From positions 7,965-71,964 of the forward strand of contig JAEYRD010000069.1 of the NCBI GenBank assembly GCA_023435725.1: a stretch of 64,000 nt of DNA, in the 5' to 3' direction. The position numbers and the translations under genes are program-made. The DNA is from Pseudomonadota bacterium (GTDB lineage: Bacteria; Pseudomonadota; Alphaproteobacteria; Rhizobiales; Xanthobacteraceae). Under the pieces are notes generated by a model. It did no database searches. It had not been told where the DNA came from and was given only the letters and a program-made list of their open reading frames with translations. The first letter of the stretch is position 1; each line of letters opens with the position of its first letter. Positions 30,156-38,601 of the stretch are shown here, piece after piece.

Positions 30156-31152
30156 AGATCTGGACCGCCCACCAGGTCAGCGCCGCCACGATGGCCGAAG
30201 CCGGGTTCGTGATCACCCAGGCATAGACGATCGAGCTCGCGACGTTCCAGCGCACCGCCGAGACGCGTCGGGCCGCACCGACGCCGACGATGGCGCCGGT
30301 GATGGTGTGGGTGGTCGAGACGGGAACGCCCAGGAAGGTCGCCATGAACAGGGTCGCGGCGCCTCCGGTCTCGGCGCAGAACCCCTGCATAGGCGTCAGC
30401 TTGGTGATGCGCAGACCCATGGTACGGACGATCCGCCAGCCGCCCATCAGCGTGCCCAGCGCCATCGCCGCCTGGCAGGACAGCACCACCCAGAATGGAA
30501 CCGAGAACTCGCCGCCGAGATGGCCCTGCGAATAGAGCAGCACGGCGATGATGCCCATCGTCTTCTGCGCGTCGTTGCCGCCATGGCCGAGCGAATAGAG
30601 CGAGGCGGAAGCGAATTGCAGGATGCGGAAGGCGCGGTCGACGGCAAAGGGCGTGGAGCGCACCGAGGCCCAGGACACGATCGCGACCAGCATCATTGCG
30701 AGCAGGAAGCCGACCAGCGGCGATAGCACGATCGCCAGTACGGCCTTGGTGAGTCCACTCCACACCGCCGCCGATATCCCGGCCTTGGCCATGCCGCCGC
30801 CGACGAGCCCGCCGATCAGCGCATGCGACGACGAGGACGGGATGCCGAGCGCCCAGGTCACGATGTTCCAGACGATGGCACCGACGAGCGCCGCGAAGAT
30901 CACCTGGGCATCGACGATCGAGGGATCGATGATGCCGGTGCCGATGGTCTGGGCGACGTGCAGCCCGAACACCATGAAGGCGACGAAATTGAAGAAGGCG
31001 GCCCAGAGCACCGCGAATTGCGGCCGCAGCACGCGGGTCGAGACGATGGTCGCGATCGAATTGGCCGCGTCGTGCAAGCCGTTCAGGAAATCGAACAGCA
31101 GCGCAACGGCGATCAGTCCGACGACGACGGGAAGACCCAACGCAGCATCCAC
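30148..31152 (-). CDS. pit: Low-affinity inorganic phosphate transporter (PiT)
   Basis: A 334-residue polytopic inner-membrane Pi:cation symporter. It has the two PiT signatures: FDFLNGLHDAANSIATIVST near the N-terminus, and GTLMGGWRIVRTMG...ITKLTPMQGFCAETGGA with VSTTHTITGAIVGVG in the second half. The length is that of the rhizobial Pit rather than the longer E. coli PitA. It is downstream of a DUF47/OrfA gene on the same strand, 99 bp away, with a palindromic repeat between them. This is the orfA-pit arrangement known from Sinorhizobium meliloti. Confidence 0.95.
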   Translation of the reverse strand: MDAALGLPVVVGLIAVALLFDFLNGLHDAANSIATIVSTRVLRPQFAVLWAAFFNFVAFMVFGLHVAQTIGTGIIDPSIVDAQVIFAALVGAIVWNIVTWALGIPSSSSHALIGGLVGGGMAKAGISAAVWSGLTKAVLAIVLSPLVGFLLAMMLVAIVSWASVRSTPFAVDRAFRILQFASASLYSLGHGGNDAQKTMGIIAVLLYSQGHLGGEFSVPFWVVLSCQAAMALGTLMGGWRIVRTMGLRITKLTPMQGFCAETGGAATLFMATFLGVPVSTTHTITGAIVGVGAARRVSAVRWNVASSIVYAWVITNPASAIVAALTWWAVQIFR

Positions 31153-31176
31153 GGCGCGGCCCCTGCCTTAAGGTCT

Positions 31177-31252
31177 GCGCATGATCTCCGCGCAAACGCG
31201 TTCCGCGTTTGTCGCGAAGGAAATCCGCTGCACACTTTTCCGGATCATGCGC
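31177..31252. repeat. GATCATGCGC-type extragenic repeat
   Basis: Perfect 10-bp inverted ends, GCGCATGATC (31177-31186) and GATCATGCGC (31243-31252), enclose a hairpin CAAACGCG-TTC-CGCGTTTG (31193-31211). It lies in the gap between the DUF47 gene and pit, and its right end abuts the DUF47 stop codon. It could form a strong intercistronic stem that lowers pit expression. A degenerate relative is at 26469-26537. Confidence 0.8.
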
Positions 31253-31896
31253 TAGACCTGCTCGATGACGATGCTGTTGATCTCGTTCGCGACGTCGTCG
31301 AAGCGATCCGCCACTTTTTCAAGATGGTCGTAGATCTCGACGCCGACGATGAAATCCATCGCGTTACCCTCGCGATGCTTGAGGAACAACTCTTTCAAGC
31401 CAATGTCGTGGAGATCGTCGACGCGGCCTTCGAGCTTCGTCAGTTCCTCCGTGATCGCGGTCAGCATCGCCACGTTCGGGCCGATCGATTGCATCAGCGG
31501 CAGCGCACGGCCAACCAAATTGGCGCATTCGATGAGAAGCGCGCCGATCTCGCGCATCGGCGGCTCGAAGGTGCGGACCTCGAACAGCATCACGGCCTTC
31601 GCCGTCTGTTGCATCTGGTCGATGGCATCGTCCATCGAGGTGATGAGGTTCTTGATGTCGCCGCGGTCGAACGGCGTGATGAAGGTGCGGCGCACCGCCG
31701 TCAGCACCTCACGGGTGATGTTGTCGGCGTCGTTCTCGAACTGGTTGACGCGCTGGCAATAGACCGCTGTCTCCTCGCCCCCGTTGAGCACGCCCTGGAG
31801 CGCGATCGCGCCCTGGATCACGGTCTGGGCATGGCGGTCGAACAGGTCGAAGAACCGTTCTTCCTTTGGGAGAAAGGCGCGAAACCATCGCATCAT
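31252..31896 (-). CDS. DUF47/PhoU-like Pit accessory protein (OrfA)
   Basis: A 214-residue, mostly helical cytoplasmic protein of the DUF47 family, distantly related to PhoU. It has the signature ENDADNITREVLTAV and the segment DRGDIKNLITSMDDAIDQMQ, whose acidic residues in the PhoU fold bind metal clusters. The family is nearly always encoded beside pit and is thought to regulate Pit activity. It is the first gene of the operon with pit, and a PHO-box-like element lies 42 bp upstream of its start. In S. meliloti the orthologous orfA-pit operon is repressed by PhoB under phosphate limitation. Confidence 0.92.
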   Translation of the reverse strand: MMRWFRAFLPKEERFFDLFDRHAQTVIQGAIALQGVLNGGEETAVYCQRVNQFENDADNITREVLTAVRRTFITPFDRGDIKNLITSMDDAIDQMQQTAKAVMLFEVRTFEPPMREIGALLIECANLVGRALPLMQSIGPNVAMLTAITEELTKLEGRVDDLHDIGLKELFLKHREGNAMDFIVGVEIYDHLEKVADRFDDVANEINSIVIEQV

Positions 31897-31937
31897 GGAG
31901 ATAGGCTACCGGTTGGAAATGGCCCGGCCCGGGCGGG

Positions 31938-31955
31938 CCGTCACAAAACTGTCAT
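31938..31955. promoter_or_regulatory. PHO box upstream of orfA-pit
   Basis: CCGTCAC-AAAA-CTGTCAT matches the PhoB half-site CTGTCAT twice with 11-bp periodicity (one mismatch in the left half). It lies 42-59 bp upstream of the DUF47 start, but its CTGTCAT strand points away from that gene. PhoB represses orfA-pit in Sinorhizobium meliloti; a box over the promoter fits such repression. The mode here is inferred. Confidence 0.65.
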
Positions 31956-32052
31956 AGACCATTTTCGATCCGCGCGCGTGCTACCTCACGCCCGCGGAGC
32001 CGGATCATCCACCGCTTTCACGCAATAGGTAAATTGATCTTAAATCAATTAC

Positions 32053-33021
32053 TTAGAGCGACCGCCGGAAGTAATGCGCGATTTCACCGATAACGCCGCG
32101 GCGGAAGGTGAGCACGCAGATCACGAAGATCGACCCCTGGATCACCGTCACCCACTGGCCGAAGCCCGCCAGATATTGCTGCATGGCGATGATCACGAAG
32201 GCGCCGACCACCGGGCCGAAGATGGTGCCGAGGCCACCAACCAGCGTCATCAGCACGACTTCGCCCGACATCGTCCAATGGACGTCGGTGAGCGAGGCGT
32301 TCTGCGCCACGAATACCTTCAGCGAACCGGCAAAGCCGGCCAGCGTCCCCGACAGGATGAAGGCCAGGAACTTGTACTGGTCGGTCCGGTACCCCAGCGA
32401 GATCGCGCGCTGCTCGTTCTCACGGATCGACTTCAAGACCTCGCCGAACGGCGAATTGATGATGCGGTAGATCAGCAGGAAGCCGGCGAGGAAGCCGACC
32501 AGTACGACATAGTAGAGCACGGTCGGCTTGGACAGATCGAAGAGGCCGAACATGCGCCCTTGCGGAATGCCCTGGATGCCGTCCTCGCCATGAGTGAACG
32601 GTGCCTGCAGGTAGATGAAGTACAAGAGCTGCGACAGCGCCAGCGTGATCATCGAGAAGTAGATGCCCTGGCGGCGGATCGAGATGTAGCCGGTAATGAT
32701 CGAGAGCACGAAGGCCGCGGCGATACCGACGAGGATGCCGAGCTCCGGCGGGAGCGCCCACACTTTCAGCGCATGCGCACTGCAATAGCCGGCGGTGCCC
32801 AGGAACATCGCGTGCCCGAAGGACAAAAGTCCGCCGTAGCCGATCAGGAGATTGAAGGCGCAGGCCAGCAGCGCAAAGCAAAGGGCCTGCATCACGAAGA
32901 ACGGGTAGACCCCCGTGAACGGCACCGACGCCAGCAGCAGCGCCATCACCACGAACACGATCATCTCGTCGCGCATCGCGCGCGGGGTCATCGGCAATGT
33001 ATCGTCCGTCAAGGCTGTCAT
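32053..33021 (-). CDS. livM: Branched-chain amino acid ABC transporter permease LivM
   Basis: A 322-residue inner-membrane permease with about eight to nine helices. It carries the LivM signatures NLLIGYGGLLSFGHAMFLG and TLVGGLGTIFGPVVGA. The charged N-terminus (TDDTLPMTPRAMRDE) is cytoplasmic. It starts 1 bp after the LivH stop and is the last gene of the livG-F-K-H-M run. With LivH it forms the translocation channel for branched-chain or other hydrophobic amino acids, though related systems carry aromatic compounds or urea. Confidence 0.93.
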   Translation of the reverse strand: MTALTDDTLPMTPRAMRDEMIVFVVMALLLASVPFTGVYPFFVMQALCFALLACAFNLLIGYGGLLSFGHAMFLGTAGYCSAHALKVWALPPELGILVGIAAAFVLSIITGYISIRRQGIYFSMITLALSQLLYFIYLQAPFTHGEDGIQGIPQGRMFGLFDLSKPTVLYYVVLVGFLAGFLLIYRIINSPFGEVLKSIRENEQRAISLGYRTDQYKFLAFILSGTLAGFAGSLKVFVAQNASLTDVHWTMSGEVVLMTLVGGLGTIFGPVVGAFVIIAMQQYLAGFGQWVTVIQGSIFVICVLTFRRGVIGEIAHYFRRSL

Positions 33022-33022
33022 A

Positions 33023-33886
33023 TCAGGCCGCCCTTCCCGTCAATCCCGTTGGCTTCACCAAGAGCACCAGCACCATCAGCACGAACACGACGGTATTGGA
33101 TGCCTCGGGGTAGAAATACTTGGTCAGGCCCTCGATCACACCGAGCGCGAAGCCGGTAATGATCGACCCCATGATCGATCCCATGCCGCCGATCACCACG
33201 ACCGCAAACACGACGATGATGAGGTCGGCGCCCATCAGCGGCCGCACCTGGTTGATCGGTGCCGAGAGCACGCCGGCGAGCGCGGCAAGGCCGACGCCGA
33301 GGCCGTAGGTCAGCGTGATCATGCGCGGCACGTTGATGCCGAACGCGCGCACCAGTGTCGGATTTTCAGTCGCGGCGCGCAGGTAGGCGCCGAGCCGGGT
33401 CTTCTCGATCAGGAACCAGGTCGCCAGACACACGACCAGCGAGAAGACGACGACCCAGCCGCGATAGATCGGCAGGAACATGAAGCCGAGATTCATGCCG
33501 CCCTTGAGCTGGTCCGGAATGGCGTAAGGCATGCCGGAGGAACCGAAGTAGTTCTGGAACACGCCCTGCACGATCAGCGCGATGCCGAAGGTCAGCAGCA
33601 GGCCGTAGAGATGGTCGAGCCCGGTCAACCATTGCAGCATGGTCCGCTCCAGGATCATGCCGAAGATGCCGACGATGATCGGCGCAAGCAGCAGCGCCCA
33701 CCAGTAATTGATGCCGCCGAGATTCAGCAGGAAATAGGCGACGAAGGCGCCCATCATGTAGAGCGCGCCATGGGCGAAATTGATGATGTTGAGCATGCCG
33801 AAGATCACGGCAAGCCCGAGACTGAGCAGCGCGTAGAACGAGCCGTTGATCAGTCCCACAAGTAGCTGAGCGTAAAGAGCCTGCAT
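33023..33886 (-). CDS. livH: Branched-chain amino acid ABC transporter permease LivH
   Basis: A 287-residue permease with the LivH N-terminal signature LLVGLINGSFYALLSLGLAVIFGMLNIINFAHGALYM (residues about 8-44) and the EAA-like PLMGADLIIVVFAVVVIGGMGS loop. It lies 75 bp downstream of the binding-protein stop, beyond a strong hairpin, and 1 bp before livM. It pairs with LivM. Confidence 0.94.
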   Translation of the reverse strand: MQALYAQLLVGLINGSFYALLSLGLAVIFGMLNIINFAHGALYMMGAFVAYFLLNLGGINYWWALLLAPIIVGIFGMILERTMLQWLTGLDHLYGLLLTFGIALIVQGVFQNYFGSSGMPYAIPDQLKGGMNLGFMFLPIYRGWVVVFSLVVCLATWFLIEKTRLGAYLRAATENPTLVRAFGINVPRMITLTYGLGVGLAALAGVLSAPINQVRPLMGADLIIVVFAVVVIGGMGSIMGSIITGFALGVIEGLTKYFYPEASNTVVFVLMVLVLLVKPTGLTGRAA

Positions 33887-33926
33887 CGATCCCGCACCCG
33901 GTCCCTTCGGCGTTCCCCTGAAAGTC

Positions 33927-33954
33927 GCCCGCAGGCCTCTTAAGGCCTGCGGGC
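33927..33954 (-). terminator. Strong intercistronic hairpin between livK and livH
   Basis: A perfect 12-bp GC-rich stem, GCCCGCAGGCCT (33927-33938) with AGGCCTGCGGGC (33943-33954), and a CTTA loop. It lies 7 bp beyond the livK stop on the minus strand and has no long T-run. Such stems typically protect the binding-protein message and reduce read-through into the permeases. Confidence 0.75.
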
Positions 33955-33961
33955 CGTTATC

Positions 33962-35185
33962 TTACTTCTTAAGCAGCGCGCACTTGCTCTCGGAGAGCGG
34001 CGTGAAGGCCTGGTCGCCCGGCACCGTGCCGACGAGCTTGTAGAAATCCCACGGTCCCTTGGACTCGGAGGGCTTCTTCACCTCGAACAGATAGGCGTTA
34101 TGGATAGTGCGGCCGTTGGGCTGGATCTCGCCCTTGCCGAACAGATCGTCCTCGGTCGGGATCGACTTCATCTTATCGACGACCTTCACGCCGTCATGCG
34201 GATTGCCGCCGAGCGCCTCGAGCGCCTTGAAGTAATGACGCAGGCCCGAATAGACGCCGGCCTGCACCATGGTTGGCGGAGCATTGTTCTTCATCTTCTC
34301 GGAAAAGCGCTTGGAGAAGGCGCGGGTCTTGTCGTCCATGTCCCAGTAGAAGGTCTCGGTGAAGTTCAGGCCCTGTGCGGTCTCGAGGCCGATCGCCTTG
34401 ACGTCGGTGAGGAACAGCAGCAGCGCCGCGAGCTTCTGGCCGCCCTTGACGATGCCGAACTCCGCCGCCTGCTTGATCGAGTTGGTGGTATCGCCGCCGG
34501 CGTTGGCAAGGCCGATGATCTTGGCCTTGGACGCCTGCGCCTGGAGCAGGAAGGACGAGAAGTCCGGCGTGTTCAGCGGATGCTTGACGCCGCCGAGCAC
34601 CTTGCCGCCATTGGCGGTGATGACGGCGGTGGTGTCGCGCTCGAGCGCCGCACCGAAGGCGTAGTCCGCGGTGAGGAAGAACCAGGTATCGCCACCGGCC
34701 TTCACCAGCGCCTGGCCCGTAGTGTGGGCCAGCATATAAGTGTCGTAGGTCCAGTGCACGGTATTGGGCGTGCACTGCGCGTTGGTAAGGTCCGATGTCG
34801 CTGCACCGGAATTGATGTAGACGCCGTTCTTTTCCTTGACGACGTTGTTGACGGCGAGCGCCACGCCGGAGTTCGGCACGTCAACAATGACGTCGACTTT
34901 CTCGACGTCGAACCACTGCCGCGCGATCGCGGTGCCGATGTCGGGCTTGTTCTGGTGATCGCCGGAGATGATGTCGATCTTCCAGCCCTTCGCCGCAAGT
35001 CCGGAATCTTCGACGGCCATTTGCGCGGCGAGCGTCGAGCCGGGCCCGCCGAGGTCGGCATAGAGACCCGACTGATCAGACAGCGCGCCGATCTTGACGG
35101 TCTTGTCCTGCGCAAAGGCGACGCCAGCGGTGGTAACGGCCAACGCCGTGCCGAGCAGAAACGATGCAATCGACTTTGTCTTCAT
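33962..35185 (-). CDS. Branched-chain amino acid-type ABC substrate-binding protein
   Basis: A 407-residue periplasmic binding protein of the LivK family, with a signal peptide ending in VAFA (cleavage about residue 25) and mature start QDKTVKIGALSDQSGLYADL. The two-lobed Peripla_BP_6 layout is complete. It lies inside the liv operon between livF and livH, so it is the cognate receptor. It is a close paralogue of the orphan protein at 15935-17161. Ligand specificity is not predictable from sequence; this subgroup is often annotated for amino acids but may bind aromatic acids. Confidence 0.93.
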   Translation of the reverse strand: MKTKSIASFLLGTALAVTTAGVAFAQDKTVKIGALSDQSGLYADLGGPGSTLAAQMAVEDSGLAAKGWKIDIISGDHQNKPDIGTAIARQWFDVEKVDVIVDVPNSGVALAVNNVVKEKNGVYINSGAATSDLTNAQCTPNTVHWTYDTYMLAHTTGQALVKAGGDTWFFLTADYAFGAALERDTTAVITANGGKVLGGVKHPLNTPDFSSFLLQAQASKAKIIGLANAGGDTTNSIKQAAEFGIVKGGQKLAALLLFLTDVKAIGLETAQGLNFTETFYWDMDDKTRAFSKRFSEKMKNNAPPTMVQAGVYSGLRHYFKALEALGGNPHDGVKVVDKMKSIPTEDDLFGKGEIQPNGRTIHNAYLFEVKKPSESKGPWDFYKLVGTVPGDQAFTPLSESKCALLKK

Positions 35186-35218
35186 GCTACTTCCCTTGTG
35201 AATTTTCTCGTGGCCGTT

Positions 35219-35965
35219 CTAGACGCCGAGATAGCTGTGGAGCTTGTCCATGTTGGCGGCAAGCTCCGCGTTGGAAAATCCGTCAATGATCTTGCCGTGT
35301 TCGACGACGTAGTAGCGGTCGGCGACGGTGGATGCGAAGCGGAAGTTCTGCTCGACCAGGAGGATCGTAAAGCCCTCCTTCTTGAGCCGCGCAATGGTGT
35401 GACCGATCTGCTGGATGATAACAGGCGCAAGGCCCTCGGTCGGCTCGTCCAGCATCAGGAAGCTCGCACCGGTGCGCAGGATGCGCGCGATCGCGAGCAT
35501 CTGCTGCTCGCCGCCGGACAGCTTGGTGCCCTGGCTGCTGAGCCTTTCCTTCAGGTTCGGAAACAGATCGAAGATCTGATCGAGCGGCAGTCCCCCTGGC
35601 CGCACCACCGGCGGCAGCAGCAGATTCTCGCGCACGTCGAGGCTGGAGAAGATGCCGCGCTCTTCCGGACAGAGGGCTATGCCCATGCGCGCGATCTTGT
35701 CGGAGGTCGCGCGGATGATCTCCTGGTTGTTGAACTTCACCGAGCCGGCGCGCTTGCCGATGATGCCCATGATCGACTTCAGCGTGGTCGTCTTGCCGGC
35801 GCCGTTACGCCCGAGCAAGGTGACGACCTCGCCCGCATTCACGTCGAAGTTGATCCCGTGCAGGATGTGGGACTCGCCGTACCACGCCTCGAGGTTGCGG
35901 ACCTGAAGGATGTTGCCGCCAGTTGCGGCCTTTGCGGAAGCTTCCACGGTTGCAGTCTCAGGCAT
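35219..35965 (-). CDS. livF: Branched-chain amino acid ABC transporter ATP-binding protein LivF
   Basis: A 248-residue ATPase with Walker A GRNGAGKTT, signature LSGGEQQMLAIAR and Walker B MLDEPTEGLAP, the latter diagnostic for LivF. The N-terminal 15 residues (MPETATVEASAKAAT) are a non-conserved extension. Its start overlaps the livG end by 8 bp, so translation is coupled. Together with LivG it powers the LivHM channel. Confidence 0.95.
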   Translation of the reverse strand: MPETATVEASAKAATGGNILQVRNLEAWYGESHILHGINFDVNAGEVVTLLGRNGAGKTTTLKSIMGIIGKRAGSVKFNNQEIIRATSDKIARMGIALCPEERGIFSSLDVRENLLLPPVVRPGGLPLDQIFDLFPNLKERLSSQGTKLSGGEQQMLAIARILRTGASFLMLDEPTEGLAPVIIQQIGHTIARLKKEGFTILLVEQNFRFASTVADRYYVVEHGKIIDGFSNAELAANMDKLHSYLGV

Positions 35966-36713
35966 GACCGGCTCCCAGATAAGCTTCCTTGACGCGCTCG
36001 TCCTTGGTCAGTTCGGCGTAATTGCCCTGCGCGAGCACCTGCCCGCGCGTCAGCACGGTGATGATGTCGGAGAGATTGGCCACAACGCTCAAATTATGCT
36101 CGACCATCAGGATGGTATATTTCGCAGAGATCCGCTTGATGAGCGCCGCGATCTTGTCGATATCCTCATGGCCCATGCCGGCCATCGGCTCGTCCAGCAG
36201 CATCATCTCCGGGTCGAGCGCGAGCGTCGTTGCGATCTCCAGCGCGCGCTTGCGCCCATAGGGCATCTCGACCGCCGGCGTATTGGCAAACTCACTGAGG
36301 CCGACATCGTTCAACAGTTCCAGCGCACGGTTGTTGAAGCGGTTGAGAACCGACTTGGAGCGCCAGAAATCGAAGGAGCTGCCGTGTTGGCGCTGAAGCG
36401 CAACACGGACATTTTCGAGCGCGGTGAGATGCGGAAATACCGCTGAAATCTGGAACGAACGCACCAGCCCCATGCGCGCCACGTCGGCCGGAGCCATCGA
36501 GGTGATGTCCTGTCCCTTGTAAAGGATTTTCCCCGCGGACGGCCTCAGGAACTTGGTCAAAAGATTAAAGCACGTCGTCTTGCCGGCGCCGTTCGGGCCG
36601 ATCAACGCGTGAATGCTCCCACGGCGAACCTTGAGCGCAACGTCGCGGACAGCGAAGAAGCCCGCGAACTCCTTGGTCAAGCCTTCCGTTTCGAGAATGA
36701 ACTCATCGGCCAA
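35958..36713 (-). CDS. livG: Branched-chain amino acid ABC transporter ATP-binding protein LivG
   Basis: A 251-residue ATPase with Walker A GPNGAGKTT, the LivG-type insertion, Walker B MMLLDEPMAGMGHED and the H-loop VEHNL. The usual LSGG signature region is altered: PYGRKRALEIATTLA, where LSYGxQRxLEIA is common in LivG. The start is a TTG at 36713 preceded by GGGGGAAA. It is the first gene of the five-gene liv operon. Confidence 0.93.
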   Translation of the reverse strand: MADEFILETEGLTKEFAGFFAVRDVALKVRRGSIHALIGPNGAGKTTCFNLLTKFLRPSAGKILYKGQDITSMAPADVARMGLVRSFQISAVFPHLTALENVRVALQRQHGSSFDFWRSKSVLNRFNNRALELLNDVGLSEFANTPAVEMPYGRKRALEIATTLALDPEMMLLDEPMAGMGHEDIDKIAALIKRISAKYTILMVEHNLSVVANLSDIITVLTRGQVLAQGNYAELTKDERVKEAYLGAGHA

Positions 36714-36909
36714 ACAGATTTCCCCCTGCCCGCGCGACGCGCGTGGCTGTCCTTAGTTTACTTCGGCTTTCCGGAGGCCTTGGAGCCCGTCCCGGAACGC
36801 CGCCTCCGGGCGCGGAATATGCCGGAGGTGACGGGGGTTAGGCAAGGCGGAAAGCTGAGCAGGTCAGGCCTCCGGCCGGGAGACTTATGCTCCCTTAGTC
36901 GGAGTTTTG

Positions 36910-37698
36910 ATGTCGCGCCTGCCCGGCCTCCCGGTTCGCGAAGGCACCGGTCATCAAGCCGTCGTTAACGGTCTTTCGTCCCGCGCGCCAGCCTTCATGA
37001 AAAATTTTCCCGAAGCACGGATCATGCGCGAGTTTCGATCTGCCGGGAATATTGTTTTGGATTTCGCAAGCGCCGCTCCTTCCATCGTCAAATCGATCAG
37101 GCAGCGTGACCTCCTGAACACGTGGCTGCGACTTTATGCGCGCCAGCAACTCGCGCCGGCGATCTGGGAGTATCAGCCCGCGCGGCTCGAGGAAGAGCTG
37201 TCCGACCTCATCTATTATACGGTGGACATCTCCACGCCGACGCCGCGCCTGACCATCCAGAGCGAAGGCACGCGCATCTCGCGCGCCTATGGACATACCG
37301 GCAAAGGGGTTCTGCTCGACGACTATATCGGACCGCGACTCGCCCCCTTCGTGATGCCGGTCTATTGCGAATGCGTGGCGCGCGGGCTTCCGGTTTACTG
37401 CGTTGCCGACGTCGACGACGTCTACGGCCGCGTCGTTGCCTATGAGCGCCTGGTGCTGCCGTTCCAGACCGATGGTAACGTCTGTCACGTCATCGCCTCG
37501 CTCAAGACCTTCTGCGAGGACGGCGGCTTCGAGATCAAGAATCTGATGCGCGGAAATGACGCGCTGCCGCGCCCGAAACTGCGCGCGGTGATCGACCGCG
37601 ACCTCTTTCACCGTGCCCCCGGCCGTATCGCCACCGCCGACGTGGTCGAGTTCGCAGATCCGCCCGGCATCACCACCGAAATCGTCGAGTTGAACTAG
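36910..37698 (+). CDS. PAS_5-type (DUF1488-like) PAS domain protein
   Basis: A 262-residue protein. Residues about 65-200 match the PAS_5 pattern seen in many Bradyrhizobium proteins: RQRDLLNTWLRLYARQQLAP, a central region ending SRAYGHTGKGVLLDDYIGP, and AYERLVLPFQTDGNVCHVIAS. No output domain (kinase, GGDEF, HTH) is attached, so it may bind a ligand or partner alone. ATG 36910 is preceded by GGAG at 5 bp; a start at 36997 would lose a non-conserved 29-residue N-terminus. It is divergent from livG. Function unknown. Confidence 0.72.
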   Translation: MSRLPGLPVREGTGHQAVVNGLSSRAPAFMKNFPEARIMREFRSAGNIVLDFASAAPSIVKSIRQRDLLNTWLRLYARQQLAPAIWEYQPARLEEELSDLIYYTVDISTPTPRLTIQSEGTRISRAYGHTGKGVLLDDYIGPRLAPFVMPVYCECVARGLPVYCVADVDDVYGRVVAYERLVLPFQTDGNVCHVIASLKTFCEDGGFEIKNLMRGNDALPRPKLRAVIDRDLFHRAPGRIATADVVEFADPPGITTEIVELN

Positions 37699-37701
37699 CG
37701 C

Positions 37702-38061
37702 TCAGCGCGATTTGGCGCCGACTTCCTTGGCATAGATGTCCGGCTTGAAGCCGACCAGGAGCTTGCTGCCAACTTCCAGCACCGGACGCTTGATCATCGA
37801 TGGTTGCGCCAGCATCAGCGCCAGCGCCTTCTTCTCCGTGAGACCTTCCTTGTCGGCCTCGGGCAGCTTCTTGAAGGTCGTGCCGGCGCGATTGAGCAGC
37901 GTCTCCCAGCCGAGCTTGTCGCTCCAGTGCTCGAGCTTGTCCTTCTCCACGCCCGCCGTCTTGTAGTCGTGAAACTCGTAGGCAACGCCATGGGCATCGA
38001 GCCAGGCCCGCGCCTTCTTCATGGTGTCGCAGTTCTTGATGCCGTAGATGATGTTGGGCAA
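37702..38061 (-). CDS. ArsC/Spx family thioredoxin-fold protein
   Basis: A 119-residue protein of the arsenate reductase/Spx family. It begins MPNIIYGIKNCDTMKKARAW with a single redox cysteine at residue 11 and no second cysteine nearby, as in YffB-type members, which are thought to be glutathione-dependent thiol reductases. I chose the TTG start at 38061 because GAGGA lies 6 bp upstream and the family start follows at once. The C-terminal region IKRPVLEVGSKLLVGFKPDIY is the usual ArsC signature. It is convergent with the PAS_5 gene, and divergent from csaA. Confidence 0.88.
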   Translation of the reverse strand: MPNIIYGIKNCDTMKKARAWLDAHGVAYEFHDYKTAGVEKDKLEHWSDKLGWETLLNRAGTTFKKLPEADKEGLTEKKALALMLAQPSMIKRPVLEVGSKLLVGFKPDIYAKEVGAKSR

Positions 38062-38164
38062 GACGTTCCTCGCGCATGCGTGATGCTTCGGCTGCTGTGT
38101 TGTACGAAACTCCGCTTCGCGCGACAATATTGAGAACGAAGCCAACCCTCCGAACGGACATTCC

Positions 38165-38536
38165 ATGCACGTCACCCACGATCCCGCCGCGGCCGCATCG
38201 CCGACCATCGACTTCAACAGCTTCCTCGCGGTCGATATCCGCGTCGGCACCATCGTCGATGCCAAGCCGTTCCCGGAAGCGCGCAAGCCGGCCTGGCGGC
38301 TGTGGATCGACTTCGGCCCCGCGATCGGCGTGCGCAAGAGCTCGGCCCAGATCACGGAAAACCACCCGCTCGAGACGCTGGTGGGACAACAGGTCGCGGC
38401 CGTCGTCAATTTCCCGCCGCGCCAGATCGGGCCGGTCGTGTCGGAGGTGCTGACGCTCGGCTTCCCCGACGCCGAAGGCAAGGTCGTGCTGGTCCAGCCC
38501 AGCAAGCCGGTGCCGAACGGCGGGCGATTGTTCTAA
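38165..38536 (+). CDS. csaA: CsaA-like tRNA-binding domain protein
   Basis: A 123-residue protein consisting of one EMAP-II/tRNA-binding OB fold, as in CsaA. The conserved stretch DIRVGTIVDAKPFPEARKPA and the segment RQIGPVVSEVLTLGF are typical. CsaA has chaperone-like and tRNA-binding activity and is linked to protein export in Bacillus. Length matches the family with a 15-residue N-terminal extension. It is transcribed away from the ArsC-like gene. Confidence 0.92.
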   Translation: MHVTHDPAAAASPTIDFNSFLAVDIRVGTIVDAKPFPEARKPAWRLWIDFGPAIGVRKSSAQITENHPLETLVGQQVAAVVNFPPRQIGPVVSEVLTLGFPDAEGKVVLVQPSKPVPNGGRLF

Positions 38537-38601
38537 CGGTCATGATCGCCCTCATCTCCGTGATGGCGCTCTACGTGACCCACAAGGTGCTGGGTTAGGC
38601 C

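Noticed and set aside
38542..38598. 18-codon hydrophobic frame after csaA
   Set aside because: Too short, no independent ribosome site and no conservation evidence.
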